Below are positions 48,407 to 61,461 of a stretch of 64,000 nucleotides of DNA, one piece after another (the first letter of the stretch is position 1; each line of letters begins with the position of its first letter). This DNA is from Notospermus geniculatus. Its lineage: Eukaryota > Nemertea > Pilidiophora > Heteronemertea > Lineidae. The DNA lies in the NCBI GenBank assembly GCA_002633025.1, contig NMRB01000388.1:85630-149629 (forward strand). Reading direction: 5' to 3'. The notes below the pieces were generated by a model that saw nothing but the letters and a program-made list of their open reading frames with translations, had not been told where the DNA came from and did not search any database. The translations under genes and the position numbers were made by a program.

Positions 48407-49182
48407 ATGAATTCTCTCTTGTAACCATCTGACCCGTAGAGTAGAGGGCACTATTATGTTGATCAAACAATATGTCTGCATCCCCATAGAGGGCACCAGT
48501 GGTCCTCTTACTTACGTGTTATATACTCGATATAGAGGTACACATCCTGTGACTGTGACTTTATGACAGATGTGTTGTTGTAAGTACCTGTTAGGAGCAA
48601 GAGGGGGCGTGTGGTTAGGGAACTATAACTTAAGAAGGGCCTACAATACACTACTCTAGTTAGCTTCACTATTAAATGAAACATCATTTCAGCACCCGCT
48701 AAAGCATCTATTTCACAAATCACTGTACCTCCACCACACGATTTGGACATGGATCACCGCATCACCTGTACCTCCCCCCCCCCTCCCATAGCATGGGTGT
48801 ACCTGAGTGGCTAGTCTTTTACCTCAACTAAGGAGGCGAGAAATTCATTTCAAACGAACAAACTTGTCAATAGAGCATGCTATTGCCAAGAGATAATGTG
48901 TTTGCTATTCAGATCTATAGATGAACTGTCAGGAGAAATTAATTATTGAATACATTGGTGACTGTACATTTCAATTCCTACCAAAGGCAGACCAAAGTTT
49001 CACATCATGGTCGATGGAAAATACATATTTTATCATTCTTGAAAGCCGAACTGTTTCACCAATGAAATTGATTGTCTTTTAAGCCTTAGTTGCAGGAGGT
49101 TACAGAGCAATGTGGCCCCCTTAGAAGACGCCGCGTCCTTCTATGTATCTCTACCCACACAACCTATTGTAACAATCCAGAT

Positions 49183-49228
49183 ACAGTCTAACCAAAGGAG
49201 AGAACACAGTCTAACCAAAGGAGAGAAC
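49183..49228 (+). repeat. perfect 23-bp tandem duplication
   Basis: ACAGTCTAACCAAAGG followed by AGAGAAC occurs twice with no spacer. Confidence 0.9.
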
Positions 49229-49882
49229 AAGAGACAGTGAACTACAGAGGCACATCGGAAAATAACATCATTTACCGCTGCACTTTGAAATCTAAGACTT
49301 GCTAACTAGGTAATGGCTAATGGTTAGCTAATGTTTCAGCGACACTAGGGTAGATCTGCGTCTAACACCTTCATCTTCAGAATGTTGCACTTAAAAGGCC
49401 GTATGTATACTCATAAACGAAAGGGAAAAATATGTTTCTCTGGGGGCTTGAAACCTGGTTATCATTTTCAAAGCATCTGTTGCCATCTTTTAAAGAAATC
49501 AAAATGGGAAAGAAATGAAATCTTTATTCTTAGCAGGGCAGAGCTAACTCATAAAACGCCAATCATGAGCGTGAACACACCATCTTCTGTATGGGCTTTC
49601 CTCAAATGTACCATTTGTCTTTCAAAAAATAATGTTTGTTTTAAGAAAGCAATGAATACCACTTTGCCCAATATAACACATGTAAATTTCATATAGCTAA
49701 AATCAACATAAAAAGACCAACATAGCAAAACACTATCTTGGAATTTTCGAATTGAAAAGCTTGACAAGTGCCACTTCAAATCCACAAGAAGTGAAATAAC
49801 ACACAATTAAACGATGCCTCCGCATTTGACTCGACATGGCATTCGAGGTAGCGAGGAATGTCTCATCAAATATTTGCACAGG

Positions 49883-49990
49883 AAAGCAATGTCAAGAAAT
49901 TGCAATCTGAAGGTTTCAGTAAAGACTTGGAGAGGACTTGTGATATGTGGCACCCTTTGCCAAGTATTCATCTTCTCTTTCGATAGTTTG
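49883..49990 (+). repeat. diverged direct repeat, partner at 51127-51240
   Basis: Both segments share, in order, AGCA-TGTCAAG, TCTGAAGGTTT, AAGACTTGG, ACTTGTGAT, GTGGCACCCTT and ATTCATCTTCTC. They are 1.2 kb apart and well diverged: either two members of an old dispersed repeat or an old local duplication. Confidence 0.65.
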
Positions 49991-50120
49991 TCACTCGACT
50001 AATCAACTATTACCATCGTGACCTTCCTCAACATCATGACACATTTCGCTTTACCCTCAGACCATTATCAGCAGCCAGCACCTCTCAGGGCTAAATGAAT
50101 GTAGCAAGCTAAGAAGACAC

Positions 50121-50185
50121 AGTGTGAGAGTTTTCTTGTGCGAGTTCGATCTCACAATGGGCAATTCACCATTGGTGGTTTCCTT
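50121..50185. mobile_element. MITE family member B (partial)
   Basis: GTGTGAGAGTTTTCTTGTGC, then CGAGTTCGATCTCACAATGG, then GCAATTCACCATTGGTGG match the left terminal region of members C and D. The rest of the element is missing or too diverged to see. Confidence 0.55.
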
Positions 50186-51126
50186 CCAGCAACTCACACA
50201 TGTCTCCCCAGTCTATCCTGAACGCTATAGGGCAAGTCCCACTCAATGAATAAGGAAGGACCATCCAAAACTCATGGAGGGCATCATAAAAGTTCAATGC
50301 CTTGACAGTTTTCAATGCTGGAGCCTGAAATTCACAGAGTTAAGTGTTGTTGTCTGAAATGGAAAACTGAATGCCGACCATATCCTTTCTCCATTCCAAT
50401 AAAACACTGCAAGGTGATAATCCCAGAAGCTGAGGGCTGCATTGGCCCAAGCTGTGATCTTCGATCTGAAAAACTGCAAAAGTGTCAGTACTTTTTCAAT
50501 CAAATCTACGTGAGCATAATAGCATTTCTGAAACTGAACTACTGTAGATTTCTGTCTGCACAAAAAGAGCTCAGTTGCCTTAGCTCCACTTCCGAAGGAC
50601 GTCATACGAAACCATCAATAAATATTTGCAGTAATTAACAGCGAATTCATCTGTTCTGCCAACATCGTGTACCCCGAGTCATCATGACACTGAATTATCG
50701 AACAAAAACACACACCTTAGCGGGATCTTAATCTTGAGGTTGTTTACACAGAGCAGACGGCATTCACATCACATTGGGGTGTGCGTTGGGCAATCAATCA
50801 CTCCTCAATGCTCTCTATGGAGTAAAGTATTCACCCAAATCATAATCAATACATTAATTCGACAGGCTTCTTTGAAGTTTTCTTTGAGCTACACGAGCGC
50901 CGGTTTCATCTTTTCATGACTGCAGAAAATATATGTATAACCAATCTTTCATCTACACGTCGGTACACAACACGAGCTGTCCACAATTTCGAAGAAAGTT
51001 GCTGGCATTGGTTCTTGGTTTGGGCCATTTCTATCAGTGAGTATGCCTTGCTTCAGCCATATTGATGACCTTCAAATTCTCAGCCATTACCACCTGTGGA
51101 ATTGTTACAACACCAGTGCATGAAAG

Positions 51127-51240
51127 CATGAAAGCACTGTCAAGGAACAATTCTGAAGGTTTTGGGAAGACTTGGGAAGACAGAGTACTTGTGATCCGTG
51201 GCACCCTTGGAAATATTCATCTTCTCCCTTTTTACTTTAC
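51127..51240 (+). repeat. diverged direct repeat, partner at 49883-49990
   Basis: The shared blocks are listed under the partner. A 14-base C run follows at 51298-51311. Confidence 0.65.
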
Positions 51241-54200
51241 CACTTGGCTAGTTACATGTATTAGCAATCAACAGTTAGCATCAACATCACCTAACTACCC
51301 CCCCCCCCCCCAAAGAAAAAATCGTAAACATTGAACCTCAAGGGTTCATCAAAGAAGTGGACTCACTCCCTCATCGATTCTCCTCATGAAACTCCCCTAA
51401 GACTCTGATCTGTACCCAAGTATAGCGCTTTGATTCGCCAACTAAGAAGCAAACACCCGTCATCTATCAGAATTACTTCCTAATACAGATATTATATCAC
51501 TCGTGGATCACTCATTTGATTATGGCCGTTGTGTGGACTGTCCTAGAGTTGATGGGCTGGACATTAGGGAGCATTAGTGGACATTATCTACCATTATCTG
51601 TCAAGACTTAATGCATACTACAAGACCAGTGTCTGAAAATACTCCCACTTTTCCACTGATGAAAATTACTTGTGGATTATCTTTTCAATGGGCCACTAGG
51701 GTTCATCATCTTGGAGATTTTGCTCTTAAGATGTGAATATGGAGTGCTTTTTCTCTCATTCATCTATAAGAAGAGATAAAACCTATTCTTCACATTATAT
51801 TCCATTTATTCACTCTTTCAGGCCCAGTGACGGAATATCTCGTGATGTCATGCGAATTGATATTCGCTGCCTCAAAACATTTCGTGATGGGCCCGATTGT
51901 TGTTCTTTGCTTCAGGGAGATTGAAAGTCAAAGCGTTCACTACTGTGTAACACTTCTTTTTACCTATGAAAAACACTGTTCTTGCCATAGAAAACACATT
52001 TTGGTCCATTGGAACACTTTTCTTTCCTCCAATAGAAACACCTTTCTTTGTGCGTTGAGTTCTATATTTTCGTCAAAAGGGAACTTCTTTTCCAGCAAAG
52101 CAATCTATCTTTGTGGAAGCAGGCAGTGATTTGTGCCAACACAGCCACAAGGCATCGTTTTTTGCAAAAGGACAAATATGAGGTAATCTCAGTTTGGAGA
52201 TTCTGTTGACCGAGTCTGTCGGAGACGGTCTAGTGCTCATCGGTGATGTCAAACAGAAAGTCAATATGAGGTACCCTGACCATGTAAGCCAAACCTACAT
52301 GGCGAAAAGCAAGAAAATCCAATTTCGGACCGAACAAGAGACTCAGTAGCATATGATGGGCTGAACATCACTTGATGTCTGAATAGTGAAGTGGGAAGGG
52401 CATATTGTGAATATGTCAAGTTATTGTGCCAGCATTGCAGAAAAAAAGGTCCTTGATATAGTTACGGTGCTTTCACATACTCTTATCAGCACTTGGTCTT
52501 TTTCAGTGTGGCAATATTCATGTTCTTATACCTTAGATATAAGAAGAATAGATACAAAATCTGAACCTCTACAAATGAAGCAACAACAAGACAAGATGAA
52601 CCATGATCCACACCACGACTAAAACTTCTGAAGTTGTTCCAAATGGTCCTGATATTTCAAGACCATTGCCGTCATCATGATTTCAACTGAAGGAAAAGGA
52701 CCTGAAGTTTGGCAAGAGATCAGAATATCACTCCTATTCTTAGCAAAATAGAGAAAGAGGGAGGAAAAAGACACTCATGTTCCACAACTTCAATTAAAGA
52801 TGAAACTAACGCAGAACAAACCTCAACGATGAATACTTGTGATAAAACAAAACGAGCCCATCTTTCGGTAGTTCTCCTGGGGCCAATAAAACCTGCTAGC
52901 TCTACTAATTGCCAGCATAACAATGAAAGCCTTTTACTGTAGGAACAAAAACCTGGCGTGTCTTTACGATCCCAACATAGTTATTACTGCATTAGAATAC
53001 ACGGAGGAGTACGATAATGGGAAAATGGGTGGAAGACACTCGTATTTCGTGGAGTCAAAAGACCTGAGCGCATTAATCATCATCAAAGCGTGTCTATTTC
53101 GTCTTCTGTCATGGTGAGGGAATCTTAGGTCTTCATCCGAAATGGCAACTGCGACCAATGATGCCACGAAATCAAAACTTGGTTACCGTCATTCGATCTC
53201 GGTGGCACGAGTATGGAGTGAAATCTTCCAAAGAAATGAACTCGACAACCAGTCCTCTATACAACTTTTCTCAACAGACCTGGTTACTTCCAGCAATTAT
53301 ACCTGGCATGTCTTGGAAGCCAACAACGCAACAAATCTGTAATTGTATTCTTCTTTTTTTGTGAAGAAAGAAATGCGTCCACATTGCAGTCACACGTCAT
53401 CCACGGCACCTGTCAGCGACAATAACGTGATGGATGATTTAATCAATTGCCCCTGGAAGGTTCAGGTGATAATGTCGAGAGGAACACCCGGTCACAAAAG
53501 GAGGCACTGTTCAAAGATACATGGTCACTTAATTTGTTCTGCCGAGGGAGGCTTTCCTGTGATGGCCGTACTTGCCTTCGGCAGAAAAGGCTATTAGTGG
53601 CGAAGTTTAACACTAACAGGAAAATCGACTACACTAGTCGGGAATGCCAGAATGTTCTTTTGGGCGGTGTTTCCTCTTGTCGGCATGACTCCATAACAGT
53701 GCAGCACGGTAAATGAAGAGGGGTTTATCCATGGAAAAGTACATCTGATGACAGAGGTAACAAGGCAGAAAGGTAGATGGCAAAACATCAAGTGGCAAAA
53801 CACAAACAGTGACACCAGAAGATCAAGTTTTCCATGATTGAGTAACCAAAGGCGACAACTTCTACAGTACCTACACTACCAACCCTAAGGCAACTGTTTC
53901 AAAGAATGGCTGACAACCTGTCCCATTGTTTGTTGGAGTCAATTTATCGTGAATGAAATATTGCTGCTGGATGGTGAAGTGGGTGGGGATGAGATGAAAA
54001 CCCATACTTTTCCTCAGGTGCCTCAGTTATCCCAGTGTGATCAGCCTGAATCAACACAATATCAGCTCCGTAGCCCAGGACAAGAAGTTTCTTAGATGTG
54101 ACAACAGGCCCTTTGAATAGGGCCTACTGAAATACTCAAGCGAAGATACAACTTCTCCATTTCACAATATATCTTCCTTCAAACTACCATCTGTGATGAA

Positions 54201-56956
54201 TGAAAAGGACTGTATTTGCCAACACAGGCCATGCACCAATCCTTCCTGGATGAAGGAAAGACGACATTCTGCCTTCTTACCAAGGAAATGTAACCTTTGT
54301 TTTCCATACAAATTCCCTGCAGCAAAGCGACATCCTTTACAATGTCTCTCATGTAATCATTTTGCTGCAGTTGATCAGCCATAAACAAGGATCCTCCCTA
54401 GAGTCAAAGAAACCACATTTCCTCTGAAGAATAAGCTATGACACTGATCTGATTAAGACAACCGCATGACAACAGAGTACACAACTCTGAAACAATACAT
54501 CACCATTAAGAAACAAAGAGTCCACAGGGAGGTATCGTATTTCTAGGACAAAGCCATCCTTTCTTGCTGAACATCACAGACTAAAAAATGCTGGTAGCAA
54601 GCAGATTCTTCATGTCTGTGAGATCAACTAAGTGAGATCATGACAAGTGCTCCTGAAGTTGGCAGCACACATTTTTACAAATGCACGTCTTCGAGATTGG
54701 CCAAGTCACTGACCTGAAATTGAACTTGCAGAATGGAGGATCAAGGCATACACATCGGTTTTAGCTTGCAGACATGGCTTGCAAGATGATCTCACTACAC
54801 TGAGGTTTCCGAACACCAGCCGATGTTGGCTCATCAGGGCAAATTGATCAGTTCCCAGCAGAACCTTGGTCAAGAACGAAAGGGTCAAGCTGCCTTCTTA
54901 AACCAGAGATGCAGCAGTGTCATACCCTACAGACAGAGATCATGATGACAACAACTCGCTTCGCATCCCCGCAGGGATGAGCAAACATATCAACCCGAAC
55001 CGACACAATACAATAGCCTGAAACCAGAAGCAAGATAGAACTCTGAGATCAGCACGTCTGCTTCCTTGAGAGGCGATATCACCAACGACTAATCAATGCC
55101 TTCAAAAGAGATAATGCCAGACGTGTCATAAGCATTATTGAAAATTTTATGGTTTTTCATATCCATGCTACCCCAAGATGAGTTTGATTGTCAATGGTGT
55201 CAAAGGTGAGGTGAATAGACTGGCAACGATTTTTACTTCTTTTTGAATTCAAACTTATTTGCTTCAACTTCTCAAATAAGAAACATTCACTCCTCTATTC
55301 CTCTCCCCAGAGATCAAACAAACAAGAGCTTTATAAAGAAAGCCTAGAAAATGATTTTACGTCAGTTTTGCCTGCAGCACTACAATCTGTAGAACAGAAA
55401 TGAAGTAAAAGCATTTGTTTACTTATTTGTGTTGATAACACCCATTGTTGCTGTCCCAACAAAACGTTGCACAAAACAAATCTTTGACACAGATTCCTTT
55501 TTCTGAACCTTTAAAATATCAACCTTTCAGTGTCATATACCTGGCCTTGTCCAATGATATCCTCAGTGGGGGAGTCAGTAGCTATTGGTAAGTACACCCC
55601 AGGGAAGTTTTCTCTGTGTATGTTTTCTTCAATACTTTGTAAGATTTCAAAAGATTAAACATGACACGTTTGGTTCAGGGACAGATTTGCTGCATCCCCA
55701 AGCGGTCTTCGACATGGCTTGTCATGTACAACACATCTTTGTCGCGTGGATATATGCTACCTCCAGGGAAAACAGGAAGGATATGAACGAGATTAGGGTC
55801 TAACAAAGGAATGAAACCTTTTAGAAGCAGCAAACAATATCACCAGAGGAAATGGAATGACATCGAGAAACAGGAACCAAAGAGACGAGAGTTGTGTTTG
55901 ATCTGATGACTCATGACAATGTTCCGACATTCACTTTCATTAAAATCGAGGTTCATTTCACTTTGAAATCAGGTGGTAATCCTCATCATCATACTTTACA
56001 TTATGCAATCAGAGAGAGCGATGCGTCAGCAAAGAGAACCCTGGAACGCTGCATCTATTTTTTGTCTTTCAAGGTGAAGCTTCAAAAGATGCATCACTGG
56101 TCACGAAGAGAGGAAAAACATTGTGATTTTAGCTGTACTGGAGCAGAGCGGGGCAGAATTTGTAATAAGGACCATCGTGATGTTAGCCATGCTGATTTGC
56201 TCCCACATAAAGAGGCAATGGTGAGTAAGCCCATGAAGTATGCTTGAGAGGTAGTGCTAGAATTGATTTCATGCCTAATAGTTGATTTGACATGCCTGCA
56301 CGAAGGGCATGGTGGAAGGGGAATGGTTAGATATAACTGGTGGTGTGTGAGAAGTACAAGCGTGCAGAATGACATGCAGGGAATGAAAAAGCAGTTTAGG
56401 GGACTGAAGGTTTAGATGTGGGTGATGAGGTGTGAGGTTTTTCGGGGAGGTTGTGAGAAGAGGGGGGAAATGCTGTTCAGGAACCCAGCGAAAAGATGTA
56501 GCAAAGAATGGCAGAAGGGACTTATGAACGGCACTGACTGACATAATAATTACAGACACATGTCAGATTTGGATGGACCAGTTAGGATCAACAAATGAAA
56601 CGTCATGGTCAGTTAAAAGAGCCATCAATGTTCTGTCTCTTATCTGTCGTCTCATCGTATGCCCATCTTTGATAAATCACTTTCCAACCATCTGACAATC
56701 TCCAACTTAGTATTCGTCCCTTGTTTTTCCTATTGATCACTAACTGAGGCAACGCCAAGTTGTAGTCGCATCATTTGCATAACCAAATGCATGGCCACCA
56801 TGGAAGATTGAATCAAGTGGAACAGCCAGCTTCTCCGGTTTAGTAGAACTCTGATGGAATAATGTGTCTTCTTGGCAATGCAATCTTTTAACACTTGATC
56901 TTGTATAAACTTCATAACAGGATAGTTTTCCTCAAGTTGACCAATAGCAAACCATC

Positions 56957-57144
56957 AAGGCGCCACTCCACGTAGGGTTTTCTCCCACAATTTGGCTCTC
57001 TATGGGCAACTCAGCCATAGAAAACTGTAGTGGACAGTCGTTCTTGTCATCGATCTTCGGGGAAATCCTGAGGAAACTGACAACGGTGAATTGCCCATTG
57101 ATAGCAAACTTGCAGGAGAAGACTCCCACATAAAAGAGTGCCTT
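56957..57144. mobile_element. MITE family member C (most complete)
   Basis: The left end AAGGCGCCACTCCACGTAGG leads to GTTTTCTCCCACAA, TTGGCTCTCTATGGGCAACT; the right end on the minus strand reads AAGGCACTCTTTTATGTGGG then AGTCTTCTCCTGCAAGTTTG. The inverted ends are about 55 bp and imperfect, the whole about 188 bp and non-coding. Confidence 0.7.
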
Positions 57145-58807
57145 CACAATACATAGCCTACTCATTGGCCCCACAACCAGTCATCCTTTAGCAAACATCA
57201 GTGACGTTGAACGCAAATCACAAATGTTACTTTTTCATCAACAAAAGAGTCAATGTCAAAGTAATTTTCTGTTACCCTGGCCTCCACGTACAAAAATGTC
57301 ATTGAAACTTCATCAGCTATGTCTAGGAACATGGGTGTGACCAGGGGAAACAGTGTCAATCAAGGATTAAAGGTTGAAGGTGAAACTGGAAAAAAGATGC
57401 CCCAGTGTGAAAAGGATTTCCATTACACAAGAATGAAAACTTTAGAGATCATGTTCTATGTGAAAACGACATTGGGTGGTTGTCTTTGAGTAATCAGATA
57501 CTTTTATGCCAAAAGTGATGTTTATATTTGAGAATAAAGCAATAGCTTCAATGAGAATTGATTATACGTTATCATTTCCCAGCATGCCTGCCAACTTTAT
57601 GCCTAAAAGACATCAGTAGGAGGTCACGTGAGATGTTTTCAATAAATCAGGCCCAGTGAGCACAACAAGAGTAGAGGGGAATCTTATTCAACTACAATTG
57701 ATGATCATTAACCAATATGCTAAAAACTTGCAGAAAAATAACTTTGATAGATATATTACGTCAAAGGTTTTTAAAGAGCAAGAGCCTTAGGTCATGAAAA
57801 CATTTCTGTGCCTTTACCAGGCAAATTGATACATGGCAATTTGAAAACATAACTCAAATGCGCAGTCATAAACAGCATTGAAAGTGCTTCATTCAGGAAC
57901 ATTTCTCTGCACAGCGGATCGGCAAAGCGGTATTATTAAAGAAATGAAGGGCAGACATGGCAGACACTGGAACTGGCAAAAGCAGGGATGGAAGGCAATG
58001 GATAAAATCATGGCCATGGGCTTCTTTGATAACTTGAAACCTACCAGCAGGCATTGCTTTCAGCTGCAGAAGTCCAGGACATCAGCTTAGATCAAAGAGA
58101 TCTGTAGGCTACACAGCAATAAAAAGAGATTCCCTTCCCAGTGAGTTCAAAGGGAAGTTTTAGGACGGATGAAAAACGTTCCTACGGATGATATCCATTG
58201 ACAAATACTATGTTTCATCAGCAGGACAAACTTGTAGTACTCAGTGTGCAAATGTACTGCATTAGGTAGAGGTTGCCATGCAACACTGAGAGTCTGATGC
58301 CTGGTGATCAAAGAATTCAAGAAGATACGTGTTCAGTGTCCGCAGGATGTACTTTACATCATCAAACTGATTACTGGGGGATATTTCACCAAGACAAGAT
58401 CCCATCATGGACTTGCAGGTGAATGGCAACCAACAGTCGATGTGAATTTCAGTCATGGAAGACCAAATAATTTCCCTACACATTCTCATTTTATGCAGTC
58501 CAGACTCAACTCAAACCTCGACTGCTTTGCTGACCTCACTGCCAAAGATTCCAGCTACATGTACCTGGCTCACTGGTGTTCTTTGTTCCCTAATGTTCCA
58601 GCAATCAGAAACATTACAACACATACAGGACTGCAGGATGCATATTTCATAAACTGAAACCATGTAAAGAGCTGTCAGGGCTAACAATGTATGTGCATGA
58701 ATACAAGGCGAAGAAATCAATGCCTGTCAGGAGGCAAGACAATGAGTTGGGTACGGCTTGTATTTCAGGTGAAGCGCAAGTTAAAATGTTCTGACCTGAG
58801 AAGTGTT

Positions 58808-58826
58808 CATTACCATAATGGTAATG
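58808..58826. promoter_or_regulatory. perfect 19-bp palindrome with homeodomain-like cores
   Basis: CATTACCAT-A-ATGGTAATG is perfectly symmetrical and contains two inverted ATTA cores. It could bind a homeodomain dimer, but there is no supporting context. Confidence 0.35.
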
Positions 58827-60486
58827 CCTTCTGCCAAACCACCTCGCCACAAACCACTTCTCCTATGGAAACTACTGCATGACTTGCATTCTATACAGAG
58901 GCAATAAGTTTAATTACATTGAATACAATTTCATTTGAACTTATCATATATCATAAACCACACTTTAAATATAAAGCTCACTGTACCAGTTTAACCAAAC
59001 AAGAATAGTCCATTTCAGCCTAATATAGATGTCTGAACCGTATTTAGTTTTCAATCGTCATCAACTTCACATTGATAAAGTAAGCAATACGTCAAGCCAA
59101 CATCGCTCCGAGGCATTTTTGCTCGACACCAACTTCCACCTACCCAATCATCCAATTAAAGCGTGGTTCAATCACCTGGAATTCGAGCTGGTATTGAACT
59201 GAATGAAAAGAATCAAATCAAACAAAGGTCAAAGGGGGATTCTGACTGCAGTCATTCCAATCACATAATCCTGATGGTGGCCTACATGTACCTCTTCTGA
59301 CCACACAATTCTCGTGGTGACCTATCTGTTCTGGAGGTGAAATTTGACTTCATCCTCATGAATTTAGCCCTTACACTGCTGGGAGGCCCAAGATATGACA
59401 ACTGAGGAGACAGTTGGATCCAAAATCTACATGTAGGGGAGAGATGGCGAGGGACTTCGGGACCAAGTCACACTCAAAGAGGACCTCACACAGAAGGTAG
59501 AATGGACAGGTAGAAGCTAGAATGGACAGAGTTCAGAAGCTGAGAGAGGTCAGAAGACCAATGCCCAACTCAGAACTAAATCCAAGACCAAATCTTGTCA
59601 TCTTGCAGAAAACATGTCACACAGATTCATCGGAACATGCTCACTACACTTTCCAAGGAGTACCTATGTGATGGTTTCAGGTGCCTTATAAGTTTATCTC
59701 ATTTTTGACAGTATGTGCCCTGGCAGTGATAGGTTAATGTAGCAGGTGCCAGCTACAGTTCTTCCGTTCATTCATACACTGCTTTTTACAACTGAAGTAC
59801 AAAAACTGCGGGCCGCCACGCTCCTATCTCTATTAACCGACTCCCAACTCATCCTCCACGACATATCGCTGACATCACTCCATCGACTTTTAACCTCCCA
59901 GCATCTTCAGCGTATCGATCATGGCGTTCTGTTCATTGTCATTGCATCTGTCGGCTAATATCATTACGTCAGTCTTTGTCAAGTTGAACATTGACAATTG
60001 ACACCAAAGTTCTTCACTGTACAGCATCAACGCCATCATCACATGGTATGTTGTCAATTCAACCGATTTTAAATCACGATCGATTCTCTTTTGTTTATCG
60101 ACACCAGATCCTGTCGGTCCTCATTGCACATAAATAATTCAAACTTCCATAATCCTTCTTCAGTTCGCCATCAGCCAGTGTCTACCATTTAACACCGCCA
60201 TCTTGGTTTAAGCTCGTCGGGGCTCGTGTAGTCTCAGTTGACTTTACCTCCAGGGAGTGTCATACCACAACCTTCCCTAAATGAAAGATCATGTTACAGG
60301 AGCTGCAAACCTTCAAAGAGGTCAGCAATGACTTATCCCAAGTACAACCCACTCTGATATTGACAGGATTCTCTTGATGGGATTGCAAATTTTTTCATCA
60401 TGATGAAAAGGGGACCTACGTAGACCAGTCCAATCCAGAACTGAAATTGACCGAGTTGCAGCAATACCAGCCTCCTTATAACCAGG

Positions 60487-60512
60487 GATATTAGATTTCT
60501 AAATCTAATATC
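60487..60512. repeat. perfect 12-bp inverted repeat, 2-nt centre
   Basis: GATATTAGATTT-CT-AAATCTAATATC can form a tight AT-rich cruciform. Flanks are unrelated; no gene is adjacent. Confidence 0.75.
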
Positions 60513-61086
60513 AGCTATTAATGACATCATCCAAATCCGAGATGGTTTGGTAGGATGCAGGGGACTTTGACAGATTGACATGTCTCCACCTCTTACTTCC
60601 CCAAATATTTTACCAAAATTGCTCCTTGCATCCTAACCTTTCTACACTGTCAGACATCAATGGTATTTTTAGAGTACGGCTATTTGACATTTGGTATCCA
60701 CTACTAGAAGGATCACATCAAGTGATCTATCAAAGACAAGCCTTCTAAAGACAATTGAGAAGTGGAGAAAGAATGCAATGTCCTTATCATTAAGTGACCT
60801 TTTGTAACAACAAGGTTGACGCCCACAAAAGCAATCAACATACGAAGGTCTCGGAGGCAGCCAAGGGTTCTCTTCATGGAATATGAGCAATAAGAACACG
60901 TGGAACTTTTTGCCCATTTATATGATTACTGATTGCATCAGTTTGAATGTCATTGTAGCTGTTATTTTCCTTGTGTTGAAAGCGACAAACGGTTTGTGAC
61001 TAATTCAAATGCATTTCTATGACTGTAGGCTGGTCATTGACAAGATAGGAAGCTCAGTGGATGAAACCCTTTCCGGTTACGCTAGA

Positions 61087-61245
61087 GGCATTACACTGTG
61101 TTCAAGTTTTCATGTGCGAGTTGGCTCTGTATTGCCAGTTGTTTCTGTCATGGTCTGAGTGTAAGTCGTAAGGAAACCACCAATGGTGAATTGCCCAATG
61201 AGAGTCAACTTGCACAGAGGAAACTCTCACGTGGAACAGCACCTT
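61087..61245. mobile_element. MITE family member D
   Basis: The left part TTCAAGTTTTCATGTGCGAG, TTGGCTCTG matches member C; the right end on the minus strand reads AAGGTGCTGTTCCACGTGAG, then AGTTTCCTCTGTGCAAGTTG, ACTCTCATTGGGCAATTC. Its right end abuts the 61247 foldback almost exactly. Confidence 0.65.
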
Positions 61246-61246
61246 A

Positions 61247-61461
61247 AAGCCTGCCGCACACATGAGCTATCTGCTGAGCAAAAAGTCATTCGAGACCGTT
61301 TGCTCAGCAGGTAACTCACCGAAAAATACGCGCACATGCGAGCTTCCTGCCTCGTGAGGCAGAGAACTCACTCAAAATACGCGCACACACGAGCTATCTG
61401 CTGAGCAAACGGTCTCGAGAGACTTTTTGCTCAGCAGATAGCTCCAGTGTGCGGTGGGCTT
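61247..61461. mobile_element. 215-bp near-perfect foldback element
   Basis: Nearly the whole sequence is its own reverse complement. The left arm runs from AAGCCTGCCGCACAC through GAGCTATCTGCTGAGCAAAA to AATACGCGCACATGCGAGC; the right arm mirrors it, ending GTGTGCGGTGGGCTT. The centre is CTGCCTC-GT-GAGGCAG (61347-61362). Inside each arm CTGCTGAGCAAAAAGT and ACCGTTTGCTCAGCAG form a further inverted pair, so each arm also folds on itself. No target duplication was identified and there is no coding capacity. Confidence 0.9.

Noticed and set aside
48508-48750. Minus-strand frame ending at a GTAAGT donor as the missing LAR signal-peptide exon
   Set aside because: The phase fits, but the start is not a signal peptide and about 50 polar and mixed residues would precede Ig1.
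48774-48783. C homopolymer runs here and at 51298-51311
   Set aside because: Simple mononucleotide tracts with no further structure.
60669-60917. Minus-strand MGKKFHVFLLLIFHEENPW as a LAR signal peptide
   Set aside because: No GT donor in the right phase follows the hydrophobic stretch and no cleavage site is evident.
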